The notes beneath the pieces were generated by a model. That model was not told the DNA's origin, ran no database searches, and saw only the letters and a list, made by a program, of their open reading frames with translations. From Clostridiaceae bacterium (GTDB lineage Bacteria; Bacillota; Clostridia; Acetivibrionales; DUMB01): DNA of 34,229 nucleotides. The DNA lies in assembly GCA_012840535.1 (NCBI GenBank), contig DULF01000088.1, positions 1-34,229 on the forward strand, in the 5' to 3' direction. Made by a program: the position numbers and the translations under genes. Shown in pieces: positions 15,994 through 24,354 of the stretch (the stretch's first letter is position 1; each line of letters begins with the position of its first letter).

Positions 15994-17172
15994 ATGGCAA
16001 GTAAAATCTTGATCCCTGATTACGAGTATAAGCAAAGGGTGGAAAGAGCTGCGCGCCTTATTGCGGAGAAAGGGCTGGACATACTGATAGTAAACTCCAA
16101 TGAAGCGGACTATGCCAATGTAAGGTATTTTAGCGGTTTCTGGCCGTTGTTTGAGCGTGCGGGCGTGGCTATTACTCCGGCAGGCGATGCTGCATTAATG
16201 GTTGGACCTGAAAGTACGGTTTATGCATCGGATTTTGCAAAAATTGATAAAATCTTTACACTGATGGAGTACAGGGAATCGGCGGACCCGTCATATCCTG
16301 AGCTTAAACCTGACACTTACAAGGATGTTTTCAAGGCTCTTGGGGTTACCGGGAGCAAAATAAAAATCGGCGTTGCAAGTTTTCTTGATACGAACGTTAT
16401 AATGATGGAAGGGCTTAGGAATAATTTCCCTGAAGCTGAAATTGTAAGGGCAGACGATATTATGGTTCAGTTGAGAAAGATCAAATCCGAAAACGAAATT
16501 GCGTGCTTAAGGGAAGGATTCAGGATAGTGGAACTTGCAACTGAAGAAGTCATCAAAGCTATTAGGCCTGGAGTTACTGAATGTCAGATGGTTGGTATTG
16601 CCCAGAAAGTTATTTATGAGAACGGAGCGGAATACGAAGGACTGCCAATGTATGTATTCAGTGAAAAATCAACAAGGCATGCTATTTCACGTTCTTCACC
16701 ACATAGGGTAATAAACAAGGGAGATATTGTACAGTTAAATCTTTCTGCGAAGATAGAAGGTTATTCTCCCAGTATCGGTTTGCCGATAAGCCTTGGGAAG
16801 CTTACTCCTGAGCGCAGGGCTGTTCTGGAGTTTGGGTATAAAGCGCATGAGTGGACACAGAAGCAATTAAAAGCAGGGGTACGTGCAAGCGATATTGCAA
16901 AGGGATATTATCAGTTTTTTAAAGACAATGGATATGAGAAAAACTATTTGTACGGACCTTGTCACGGAACAGGCATGATTGAAGTAGAAGCGCCCTGGAT
17001 GGAGACAACGTCAGACTATTTGCTTGAACCTAATATGACATTCCAGATTGACACATTTGTAACTACAGAGACATTTGGCATCAGGTGGGAAAAAGGAGTA
17101 GTAATCAGACCGGACGGATGCGAAGTTTTGTGCAATCCTGACGTCCTTAAAATTCATGAATTGGATTTCTGA
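15994..17172 (+). CDS. M24/creatinase-fold protein with atypical metal site
   Basis: Two-domain protein of 392 residues: a creatinase N-terminal domain (about 10-150) and a pita-bread M24 domain (about 165-385). Members are Xaa-Pro or methionine aminopeptidases when they bind two metals, or creatinase-like hydrolases when they do not. By eye alignment the usual ligands Asp-Asp-His-Glu-Glu read N249, S260, H324, D353 and E366, so both aspartates appear replaced. His324 in CHGTGM and His229 in the STRHAIS segment are kept. This resembles creatinase-type, metal-independent members rather than true peptidases. Start ATG 15994 has a strong AGGAGGG. The gene lies between the LacI regulator and the ABC importer, which suggests it acts on the imported compound. 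Substrate unknown. Confidence 0.8.
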   Translation: MASKILIPDYEYKQRVERAARLIAEKGLDILIVNSNEADYANVRYFSGFWPLFERAGVAITPAGDAALMVGPESTVYASDFAKIDKIFTLMEYRESADPSYPELKPDTYKDVFKALGVTGSKIKIGVASFLDTNVIMMEGLRNNFPEAEIVRADDIMVQLRKIKSENEIACLREGFRIVELATEEVIKAIRPGVTECQMVGIAQKVIYENGAEYEGLPMYVFSEKSTRHAISRSSPHRVINKGDIVQLNLSAKIEGYSPSIGLPISLGKLTPERRAVLEFGYKAHEWTQKQLKAGVRASDIAKGYYQFFKDNGYEKNYLYGPCHGTGMIEVEAPWMETTSDYLLEPNMTFQIDTFVTTETFGIRWEKGVVIRPDGCEVLCNPDVLKIHELDF

Positions 17173-17255
17173 TGTAATTATTAATGTAAATTGACAACTT
17201 AACACAAGTGTTGCCGTAATTATCATTATAAAACATATGAAATTGATTAATCGGA

Positions 17256-17317
17256 TGGGTTTGAAAATACTGAAGCTTTGATTAGCGACAGTCATTATTT
17301 CAGTATTTTCAGACCCA
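17256..17317. repeat. 19-bp near-perfect inverted repeat after the M24 gene
   Basis: Arms at 17256-17274 and 17299-17317 pair along 19 bp with a single G-T wobble and a 24-nt loop. There is no T-run on either side, so it does not look like a simple terminator. It would form a very stable RNA hairpin and may protect the M24 transcript 3' end, act as a processing site, or be a relic of a small mobile element. Confidence 0.8.
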
Positions 17318-17330
17318 GATAAAAAATGTT

Positions 17331-17370
17331 CTTACATATAAACGAAGTAACTTACATTTCTGCGAAGTCA
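17331..17370 (+). repeat. Two adjacent 20-bp imperfect direct repeats
   Basis: 17331-17350 and 17351-17370 match at 15 of 20 positions, sharing CTTACAT at the start and CGAAGT near the end. Twenty base pairs is close to two helical turns, so both copies face the same side of the helix, as in paired regulator sites. This may be chance in AT-rich DNA. Confidence 0.5.
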
Positions 17371-17580
17371 ACACATATTAAGCAAATATAAGAGCAATCA
17401 TATTCAGACTAATATTATCCATAATTCAACATATACGGAAAAGAATGCCGCACAAAATTGAAGAATATAAAAACAGGAGCAAAAAACAGCAATGTCATCA
17501 AAGTTAATTAAATTAGCATGTTCAGCTCACTGCTGAGCATTAATAAAAAAATAAAAAATGAAATCAAGGAGGGTAAAAAC

Positions 17581-18552
17581 ATGAAGAGGGCAATTGCATT
17601 GCTATTAAGTGTTTTAATGCTTGTTGCCGTTTTCACAGGATGCGGCAAAAAGGAGGCGGGCTCATCGTCAGATAAGGGTGATGACAAGCCATATATCGCA
17701 ATAATAAGCATGGGTTTTCAGCACCAGTTCTGGCAGGCAGTAAAGCAAGGCGCTGAAAAGGCGGCAGAAGAATTTGGTGCGACAATAACTTTCGAGGGAC
17801 CTGAATCGGAAACAATGGTGGATAAACAGGTAGAAATGCTGAAGACTGCTATCGCAAGAAATCCGGATGCAATTTGTATAGCAGCTATTGACAGCGCAGC
17901 AGTTCTACCGGATCTTGAAGCTGCTGCTAAAAAAGGTATTAAAATAATAGGTTTTGACTCAGGTGTAGAAGGAGATATAGCTCTTACTACCTGCGCCACA
18001 GACAATATTGCCGCTTCTGCCCTCGCAGCGAAGCATATGGCGGAACTTATCGGAGGCAAGGGCGAAATAGGCATGATAATTCACAGCCAAACTGCTGTTG
18101 ATGGAGCAATGAGAAGAGACGGATTCAAAAACTATATCGAGGAAAACTATCCGGATATTAAAATTGTGGATATCCAGTATGCAGACGGTGACCACCTCAA
18201 ATCTGCAGATGCTGCAAAAGCAATGATACAGGCATATCCAAACCTAAAGGGTATTTATGGTTCTAATGAAGGTTCAGCAGTAGGAGCTATGAACGGGGCG
18301 GATGAACTTAACAGGACTGATTTGGTGATAGTAGGTTTTGACTCAGGAGCACTTATTAAGAACGGAATCAAGAACGGGAAGATGGCAGGAGCTATTACAC
18401 AAGACCCTATTGGTATAGGTTATAAATCAGTTGAATATGCAATAAAAGCGATAAAAGGTGAAGAACTGCCAAAGGTAGTAGATACCGGCGCATATTGGTA
18501 TGATGCAACAAATATTGATAGTGAACAAATTGCCCCGCTTCTTTATGATTAA
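17581..18552 (+). CDS. Ribose-type ABC transporter substrate-binding lipoprotein
   Basis: Extracellular solute-binding protein of the RbsB-like (Peripla_BP_4) family. ATG 17581 is chosen because AAGGAGGG lies just upstream and the protein then starts with a lipoprotein signal peptide: MKRAIALLLSVLMLVAVFTG followed by C21, after which a Ser/Gly linker leads into the binding fold at KPYIAIISMGFQHQFW. The upstream 21 codons of the open frame lack these features. Further family segments are IAAIDSAAVLPDLEAAA and the IYGSNEGSAVGAM hinge region. The mature protein would be anchored outside the membrane and deliver ligand to the ATPase/permease pair downstream. 323 residues. The ligand is not predictable; the family binds ribose, galactose, autoinducer-2, inositol and others. 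Confidence 0.93.
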   Translation: MKRAIALLLSVLMLVAVFTGCGKKEAGSSSDKGDDKPYIAIISMGFQHQFWQAVKQGAEKAAEEFGATITFEGPESETMVDKQVEMLKTAIARNPDAICIAAIDSAAVLPDLEAAAKKGIKIIGFDSGVEGDIALTTCATDNIAASALAAKHMAELIGGKGEIGMIIHSQTAVDGAMRRDGFKNYIEENYPDIKIVDIQYADGDHLKSADAAKAMIQAYPNLKGIYGSNEGSAVGAMNGADELNRTDLVIVGFDSGALIKNGIKNGKMAGAITQDPIGIGYKSVEYAIKAIKGEELPKVVDTGAYWYDATNIDSEQIAPLLYD

Positions 18553-18575
18553 TAACGGCTGAACAAATACAGTTT

Positions 18576-18609
18576 ATTCCGGGGGTTGGAATTTACCAAC
18601 CCTCGGAAT
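18576..18609 (+). other. Intercistronic stem-loop between the binding-protein and ATPase genes
   Basis: A 14-bp stem (18576-18589 with 18596-18609, one G-T pair, 6-nt loop) without a following T-run. Hairpins in this position are known in other binding-protein operons to protect the upstream message and raise binding-protein yield over ATPase and permease; the same role is inferred here. Confidence 0.7.
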
Positions 18610-18635
18610 AGTGAATGGAAGAGAGGTAAGTACAT

Positions 18636-20138
18636 GTGGATACTGCATTAGTGGTAATGGAAGGTATTAGCAAATCGTTTCCGGGTGTAAAAGCGCTTGA
18701 CAAGTGCCGCATTTCACTCAATAAGGGAGAAGTGCACGCCCTGGTTGGAGAAAACGGTGCCGGAAAATCAACACTTATGAAGATACTAACGGGAGTATAT
18801 ACAAAAGACGAGGGAAGGATACTGATTGATGGAAAAGAGGCAGTAATAAACAACCCGCGGGATGCACAAAAATACGGAATTTCAATAATTCACCAGGAAT
18901 TAAATCTTATGCCCCATTTGACTGTAGCGCAAAACATTTTTATTGGAAGGGAGTCATTCCAGAAAAACCGTATTTTGTTAAATGACAAAGAGTTAAACAG
19001 GAAGACTGAAGAATTACTTAAACTGTTTAACCTTGATATTAAGCCTACCGTTAAGGTATCTGAGCTTACTGTTGCAAAGAGGCAGATGATTGAGATTATA
19101 AAGGCGATTTCATATAACTCCCGTATACTGATAATGGATGAACCAACCGCTGCCCTGTCAGAAACAGAAGTAGAAGAGCTGTTCCGCACTATAAGGCGCC
19201 TCAAGAATGACGGCGTTGGCATTATATATATTTCTCACCGACTTGCAGAGTTAAAACAAATTGCGGATAGAGTAACTGTAATGAGGGACGGGAAATATAT
19301 TGACACAGTAAACATAGATGATGTGACAGTTGATGATATAGTAAAGATGATGGTAGGCAGAAATATTTTCGTATCTGCTCCTGAAGTAAATGCTTCGGAT
19401 GATGCGCCGATAGCATTGGAAGTTCGGGGAATTTCCAGAGGTAAATTAGTGAAGAATGTCAGTTTTAAACTAAAACAAGGCGAGATACTAGGTATTGCAG
19501 GACTTATGGGAGCCGGGCGTACTGAGACTGCCCGTGCAATATTTGGTGCAGATCCACGTGATGCTGGTGAAATTTATGTAAACGGCAAATTAGTCGACAT
19601 AAAAACACCAACTGATGCGGTAAATGCAGGAATAGCTTACCTTTCTGAAGACAGAAAACAATTTGGCCTTGCACTGGGATTGGATGTTGAGACAAACATT
19701 GCTCTTGCATATTTTAAGAAATTTACAAAGCTGTTTGGCTTTGTAGATACTAAAAAAACCAGCGAAAACGCGGAAGAAATGGTAAGAAAGCTGCAAATAA
19801 AGACTCCGTCAGTAAAACAGAAGGTTAAGAACCTTTCGGGAGGAAACCAGCAAAAAGTGGTATTAGGAAAATGGCTTACGCGAAATTGCAATATATTGAT
19901 ATTTGACGAACCTACCCGTGGTATTGATGTTGGGGCAAAAAGCGAGGTTTACAGTCTTTTGAATGATCTGGCAAAACAGGGCAAGGCAATAATAGTTATC
20001 TCCTCAGAACTACCTGAAATCATAAGGATAAGCCACAGGGTGCTTGTAATGTGCGAAGGCAGGATTACAGGGGAAGTATCAGGAGATGAAATTACTCAGG
20101 AAAACATTATGACCTTGGCAACTAAACATATCGATTAA
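18636..20138 (+). CDS. Ribose-type ABC transporter ATP-binding protein (two ATPase domains)
   Basis: RbsA/MglA-type fused double ATPase (500 residues) that powers import. Domain 1 has Walker A GENGAGKST (38-46), the family's usual non-standard signature LTVAKRQ and Walker B LIMDEPTAALS. Domain 2 has the degenerate Walker A typical of this family (GLMGAGRTE), a canonical signature LSGGNQQ and Walker B LIFDEPTRGID. The start is GTG 18636 with GAGAGG 9 nt upstream; an in-frame ATG seven codons later is the alternative. The overlapping ATG at 18634 is in another frame and stops after five codons. The stop is 19 nt before the permease gene. Confidence 0.95.
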   Translation: MDTALVVMEGISKSFPGVKALDKCRISLNKGEVHALVGENGAGKSTLMKILTGVYTKDEGRILIDGKEAVINNPRDAQKYGISIIHQELNLMPHLTVAQNIFIGRESFQKNRILLNDKELNRKTEELLKLFNLDIKPTVKVSELTVAKRQMIEIIKAISYNSRILIMDEPTAALSETEVEELFRTIRRLKNDGVGIIYISHRLAELKQIADRVTVMRDGKYIDTVNIDDVTVDDIVKMMVGRNIFVSAPEVNASDDAPIALEVRGISRGKLVKNVSFKLKQGEILGIAGLMGAGRTETARAIFGADPRDAGEIYVNGKLVDIKTPTDAVNAGIAYLSEDRKQFGLALGLDVETNIALAYFKKFTKLFGFVDTKKTSENAEEMVRKLQIKTPSVKQKVKNLSGGNQQKVVLGKWLTRNCNILIFDEPTRGIDVGAKSEVYSLLNDLAKQGKAIIVISSELPEIIRISHRVLVMCEGRITGEVSGDEITQENIMTLATKHID

Positions 20139-20157
20139 AGGTGTGGGGTGGTTATAA

Positions 20158-21147
20158 ATGAAAACAGTTGAAGTTACTAAAAGCAGCATGATTCCAATTA
20201 AAAAGGGCAGTGCGGCAACCCAAAAGCTTCTTGCTCTGGTAAGTCTTGTGGTAATGGTAATTATTTTTTCTGTTTTGAAACCTGTTTTCATATCTTTTAA
20301 CAATATTATGTCCGTTATGCTTTCCACATGTGTATACGGCATTTTGGCACTTGGTGTAACATTTGTTATTATAACCGGCGGAATTGACCTTTCGGTTGGT
20401 ACGGTTATGACGTTTTCATCTGTAATTGGTGCTCTTGCAATATCCAAGTGGGGTATTCCGATTATACCTGGAATTTTACTGGCATTGGCCGCAGGAAGCA
20501 TGTGTGGATTTATTAATGGTGTAGGTGTGTCGAAATTAAAGCTTCCGCCTTTTATTGCCACTCTTGCCATGATGATGGTTACAAAGGGACTATCCCTTAT
20601 TCTTACAGGGACAAAACCTATTTACTTCACCAATACACCCATGTACAGGGAAATTGCTTTAGGTTCTATTTTTAAGATAGAAGGCTTTTATAATGCGATT
20701 CTGATTTTCGTTGTTTGTATAATTATTGCAGTAATAGTGTTGTCAAAGACTATTATTGGCAGATACTGCTACGCAATAGGAAGCAATGAAGAAGCTGTAA
20801 GGCTTTCAGGCATAAATGTTGACAGATGGAAAATAGTCATATATACAATTTGTGGATTCTTTTGCGCTATTGCAGGTGTAATCATGTCTTCCCGTCTGGA
20901 CTCAGCCCAGCCTGCATTAGGACCGGGTTATGAAATGGAGGCAATTGCAGCGGCAGTTATTGGAGGAACATCCTTAAGCGGAGGAGAAGGGGGAATGTTA
21001 GGTACCGTAATAGGATCATTTATAATGACAGTTTTAATTAATGGATTGCGTATTCTTTCTGTACCACAGGAATGGCAGCTTGTAGCAACCGGAGTTATTT
21101 TGGCATTTGCTGTATATATAGATCTTTTGCGCAGAAGAAAGGCTTAG
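20158..21147 (+). CDS. Ribose-type ABC transporter permease
   Basis: Membrane component of the BPD_transp_2 family, 329 residues, with eight to ten hydrophobic segments. Family landmarks are LGVTFVIITGGIDLSVGTVM near residues 64-83 and the cytoplasmic coupling segment AIGSNEEAVRLSGINVDRWK, followed by the late AAAVIGGTSLSGGEG motif. It is expected to dimerise and pair with the fused ATPase at 18636-20138. ATG start with GGTGG upstream. Only one permease gene is present, as in ribose, autoinducer-2 and similar systems. Confidence 0.95.
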   Translation: MKTVEVTKSSMIPIKKGSAATQKLLALVSLVVMVIIFSVLKPVFISFNNIMSVMLSTCVYGILALGVTFVIITGGIDLSVGTVMTFSSVIGALAISKWGIPIIPGILLALAAGSMCGFINGVGVSKLKLPPFIATLAMMMVTKGLSLILTGTKPIYFTNTPMYREIALGSIFKIEGFYNAILIFVVCIIIAVIVLSKTIIGRYCYAIGSNEEAVRLSGINVDRWKIVIYTICGFFCAIAGVIMSSRLDSAQPALGPGYEMEAIAAAVIGGTSLSGGEGGMLGTVIGSFIMTVLINGLRILSVPQEWQLVATGVILAFAVYIDLLRRRKA

Positions 21148-21213
21148 TTTCAGTTGCTGTTTGCAGCAGTGTCCTGTTTGAGCAATCATAAAATGAAAGA
21201 AAAGGGATGTTTT

Positions 21214-22548
21214 ATGAAAGCACGTTTGGTTCCATTATATTTTAAGGAGAAAAAGAACAGTGAGTTTGATGAACGATTGTTGAGAATAAAGAAATTGCTG
21301 GAGAACGAGGCTGATTTTTTAGAGCCGGTTGAGTGCGGAACCCCCATACCAGAAGCGGATGCGGTTGTTTTCCCGAAACTTGTGCGGGATGCTTTTAAAG
21401 AGGTTGAAACAATTAAGAAAATAAATCTTCCCATAATAATCCTTACTTCGCTTTTTGGCACAATAGAAATGTGGGACTGGGAAATTGCAACTTATTATAA
21501 ATCAAAAGGTATAAAAGTCTTCACGCCTTATAACCTGGAGCTTAGCAAGACAATTTGCAGAGCTCTTGCGTTAAGGAGGGATATTGGACAAACAAAATTT
21601 CTGGTCTTTCAGGACAATCCGGGAGAAGGCGTAGAAGGCATAAGTACAATGGAAGGTTTTATATTTAAGCGCTTTTACTGGTTTGAAGATGAATGTGTAC
21701 AGCTCATGAAAGATAAATTTGGTGTGGAAATTATTAAAAGGAGCTTTAGAAAACTTGGTGAAGACGCAAGAAACATTTCTGACAACTTAGTGGAAGAAGT
21801 ATCCAGGAACTGGAAGTTTAGTGTTGATGGAGTTTCAAGTAAAGCCCTGAAAAGCGCCATTAGAATGTATATTGCTGTGAAGAGGGAAATAGGCGACGAT
21901 GATTGTATAAAAGGTATAGGAATAAACTGTCTCAATGAATCCTTTTTTACGGATACGACACCATGTCTTGCATGGACAATGTTATTTGAGGAAAAGGGAA
22001 TTATTTGGGCTTGTGAAGCTGATATAATGTCACTTATAACGAAGTATATAATAAACAAGTCGTTGAATGCATCTGTGATGATGAGTAATTTATATCCATT
22101 TCTAATGGGAGAGACTGCATTGGAGCATGAACGTATGGAAAGATATCCGGTGGTTGATGAGCCGCAAAACCATATTCTTGTGGCGCATTGCGGCTATTTC
22201 GGCCTGATTCCGAGGCCCCTTGCCGAAAAATGGGTGTTAAGACCAAGAGCTCTTGCAATGGTAGACGAAAATGCCATTGCTGTGGATGCTTACTATCCGG
22301 TTGGTGATATTACTCTTACAAAATTGCACCCATCTATGAGCAGAATCCAAGCAATCGATGGAAAACTGGTCTGTTATGCAAATTTTCCTGGAACTGACTG
22401 CAGAACAGGTGCAGTTATAAAAGTCAAAGATGGATACGACGTAATGAATTCGCTTTATTCCCACCACAGTATTTTGGTCTCAGGCAGAAAGAGTCCTGAA
22501 ATTGAGATGGTTGCTAAAGTTTTTGACCTGGAGTTTGAAAAGCTTTAA
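21214..22548 (+). CDS. L-fucose/L-arabinose isomerase-like protein
   Basis: 445-residue protein resembling the FucI/AraA-like superfamily of metal-dependent aldose-ketose isomerases. The best-conserved stretch is GIGINCLNE (235-242) to TPCLAWTMLFEE and ACEADIMSLITKY (266-278), where acidic residues would bind a divalent metal; AHCGYFG (324-330) and a later SHHSIL may add histidines. ATG 21214 is chosen for AAGGGA 6-9 nt upstream; the open frame extends 20 codons further up without a ribosome site. It is 66 nt after the permease gene and before a terminator, so it is the last gene of the unit and probably the first enzyme acting on the imported compound. The actual sugar, and whether isomerisation is the reaction, are not known. 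Confidence 0.75.
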   Translation: MKARLVPLYFKEKKNSEFDERLLRIKKLLENEADFLEPVECGTPIPEADAVVFPKLVRDAFKEVETIKKINLPIIILTSLFGTIEMWDWEIATYYKSKGIKVFTPYNLELSKTICRALALRRDIGQTKFLVFQDNPGEGVEGISTMEGFIFKRFYWFEDECVQLMKDKFGVEIIKRSFRKLGEDARNISDNLVEEVSRNWKFSVDGVSSKALKSAIRMYIAVKREIGDDDCIKGIGINCLNESFFTDTTPCLAWTMLFEEKGIIWACEADIMSLITKYIINKSLNASVMMSNLYPFLMGETALEHERMERYPVVDEPQNHILVAHCGYFGLIPRPLAEKWVLRPRALAMVDENAIAVDAYYPVGDITLTKLHPSMSRIQAIDGKLVCYANFPGTDCRTGAVIKVKDGYDVMNSLYSHHSILVSGRKSPEIEMVAKVFDLEFEKL

Positions 22549-22572
22549 ATTTTATTGTAAATAATTTGTTAA

Positions 22573-22604
22573 AATAAAGAAGTTGAAAAACTTCTTTATT
22601 TTTT
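22573..22604 (+). terminator. Intrinsic terminator closing the LacI/ABC/isomerase unit
   Basis: Perfect 12-bp stem (22573-22584 with 22589-22600) with a GAAA tetraloop (22585-22588), followed by a T-run to 22604. It starts 25 nt after the isomerase stop. Confidence 0.92.
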
Positions 22605-22642
22605 GGGCATTTTATAGTAAAATATATGTCACTGGGTAGAAA

Positions 22643-22679
22643 ACCCACTTATTAGTTAATACATGAATTATAAGTGGGT
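22643..22679 (+). other. Inverted repeat upstream of the sodium:solute symporter gene
   Basis: Perfect 10-bp arms (22643-22652 with 22670-22679) enclose 17 nt. The left arm could instead pair its ACCC with GGGT at 22634-22637, giving two exclusive structures. It lies about 75 nt before the symporter start and after the terminator at 22573-22604, so it is either an operator or a leader structure. Confidence 0.5.
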
Positions 22680-22754
22680 AGTACGGTAGGAAAAACAATA
22701 TTTTAAAACAGCATGTAAAAATCTTATTATGTAAAATGGAAGGATGGTAGGATT

Positions 22755-24254
22755 ATGAAGTATTTGTTTCTCGCCCTTTTTATTGTCATTATGATTTCTG
22801 TGGGTATTATCAGCAGAAGAAAAGTCAATAATGTACAGGATTTTCTTCTTGGAGGAAGGAAAGTAGGCCCGTGGATTTCAGCTTTTTCCTATGGTACTGC
22901 ATATTTTTCCGCAGTAATTTTCATCGGCTATGCCGGGAAAATAGGATGGGGATTTGGAATATCCGCAACATGGGTTGGTATAGGCAATGCAATTATAGGA
23001 AGCCTTTTGGCCTGGCTTGTGCTTGCAAAAAGAACACGTAAAATGACAAGAGAATTAAACGCGTCAACAATGCCTGAGTTCTTTGAAAAGAGATATGGCA
23101 GCAAGGCTATGAAGATTGTTGCTGCATTAATTATTTTTATTTTCCTTGTGCCGTACTCAGCTTCTGTATATCAAGGATTAAGCTATCTCTTCGAAAGAGC
23201 TCTGGGAATTCCGTTTATATACTGCATGATGACTATGGCTATACTTACAGGCCTGTATTTACTGCTTGGCGGTTATATAGCTACTGCTGTAAACGACTTC
23301 ATACAAGGTATTATAATGATAATCGGCGTAGTCTTTATGATTTACTTTATAGTGGCAAATCCTGCTGTCGGCGGATTGGCAAGCGGCATCGACAAGCTGT
23401 CCAAAATACCTGAAACAGGCGGGGATCTTGTCAAGGTTTTCAGCGGCCAGCCATTAAATCTTCTTGCGTTAGTAATATTAACCAGTCTTGGAACCTGGGG
23501 TTTGCCACAGATGGTACACAAGTTTTATACAATCAGAGATGAAAATGCAATAAAAAAAGGTACCGTCATATCAACAATATTTGCCACCTTAATTGCGGGA
23601 GGAGCATATTTTGTGGGATCGTTCGGACGGTTGTTCCTGAATAATGAGCTTCCCACGGTAAACGGAAAGGCCAATTTTGACATGATAATGCCGCAGGTGC
23701 TTGAAAAAGCCATGCCAGATAGCTTGATGGGAATAATCATAGTACTTGTGCTTTCTGCATCGATGTCAACACTTGCATCATTGGTACTTGTATCAAGCTC
23801 TGCTATCTCGCTGGACCTGGTAAAAGGAACTCTCTTCCCGAATATGAAAAAAGAAAAGGTCATGTTTCTAATGAGGATATTATGTGCTGCATTTGTTGCC
23901 CTTTCATTTATCGTGGCAATTACACCAAATGCCATACTTACGCTTATGTCTTTCTCATGGGGCACTATTGCCGGATCTTTTCTGGCTCCTTTCCTGTACG
24001 GGCTATATTGGAAAGGCACTACAAAGGCAGGCGCCTGGGCAGGAATTATTACCGGCTTTGGATGCTCAATCGGAGGTACCCTAATTTACGGAATGAATGC
24101 TCAATATGCGCCTAATATCGGCGCTGTGGCGATGCTTGCTTCACTTGTGGCAGTGCCGGTTGTCAGCCATATGACCGCTAAGCTCCCTGAGGAGCAGGTG
24201 GAAAAGGTATTTAACGGCAAGGTAGATGAATCCCAGTTGTCATTGGACAGCTGA
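22755..24254 (+). CDS. Sodium:solute symporter family transporter
   Basis: Secondary transporter of the SSS family (PutP/PanF/SGLT fold), 499 residues with about 13 hydrophobic segments. The N-terminal segment VNNVQDFLLGGRKVGPWISA (25-44), the following AYFSAVIFIGYAGKIGWG segment and the central GGYIATAVNDFIQGIIM region are characteristic. It should couple Na+ entry to uptake of an amino acid, organic acid or other small solute. It is flanked by terminators on both sides and is likely monocistronic. The next genes handle aryl-pyruvates and aryl-acetates, so an aromatic acid or amino acid is a reasonable but unproven substrate. Confidence 0.92.
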   Translation: MKYLFLALFIVIMISVGIISRRKVNNVQDFLLGGRKVGPWISAFSYGTAYFSAVIFIGYAGKIGWGFGISATWVGIGNAIIGSLLAWLVLAKRTRKMTRELNASTMPEFFEKRYGSKAMKIVAALIIFIFLVPYSASVYQGLSYLFERALGIPFIYCMMTMAILTGLYLLLGGYIATAVNDFIQGIIMIIGVVFMIYFIVANPAVGGLASGIDKLSKIPETGGDLVKVFSGQPLNLLALVILTSLGTWGLPQMVHKFYTIRDENAIKKGTVISTIFATLIAGGAYFVGSFGRLFLNNELPTVNGKANFDMIMPQVLEKAMPDSLMGIIIVLVLSASMSTLASLVLVSSSAISLDLVKGTLFPNMKKEKVMFLMRILCAAFVALSFIVAITPNAILTLMSFSWGTIAGSFLAPFLYGLYWKGTTKAGAWAGIITGFGCSIGGTLIYGMNAQYAPNIGAVAMLASLVAVPVVSHMTAKLPEEQVEKVFNGKVDESQLSLDS

Positions 24255-24300
24255 AGCCGGCAAAAGACAATTGGTTATCTGTAACCGTTGGTAAAAATAT

Positions 24301-24328
24301 ACAGGAACGGTTAAGCCGTTCCTGTTTT
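24301..24328 (+). terminator. Intrinsic terminator after the symporter gene
   Basis: Perfect 10-bp stem (24301-24310 with 24316-24325, 5-nt loop) followed by four T. It begins 46 nt after the symporter stop. Confidence 0.88.
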
Positions 24329-24354
24329 ATTGAGCAAAATAGTTGAGATAATTG

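Larger units (their letters stand above)
17173..17580 (+). other. 408-nt intergenic region before the ABC operon
   Basis: No gene is seen. A TTGACA (17191-17196) has no convincing -10 at 16-18 bp. The region holds a long inverted repeat (17256-17317), two back-to-back 20-bp imperfect repeats (17331-17370) and a 9-bp stem-loop (17519-17541, one G-T pair) shortly before the ribosome site of the lipoprotein gene. The size and repeats suggest regulation of the transporter, but no LacI-type site like that at 14658-14678 was found. Confidence 0.5.

Noticed and set aside
17191-17232. Promoter based on TTGACA at 17191
   Set aside because: No acceptable -10 lies 15-19 bp downstream; TATAAA at 17227 is 30 bp away.
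17518-17580. Upstream ATG extension of the binding lipoprotein
   Set aside because: It would bury the signal peptide behind a charged stretch; ATG 17581 has AAGGAGGG and a proper signal peptide.
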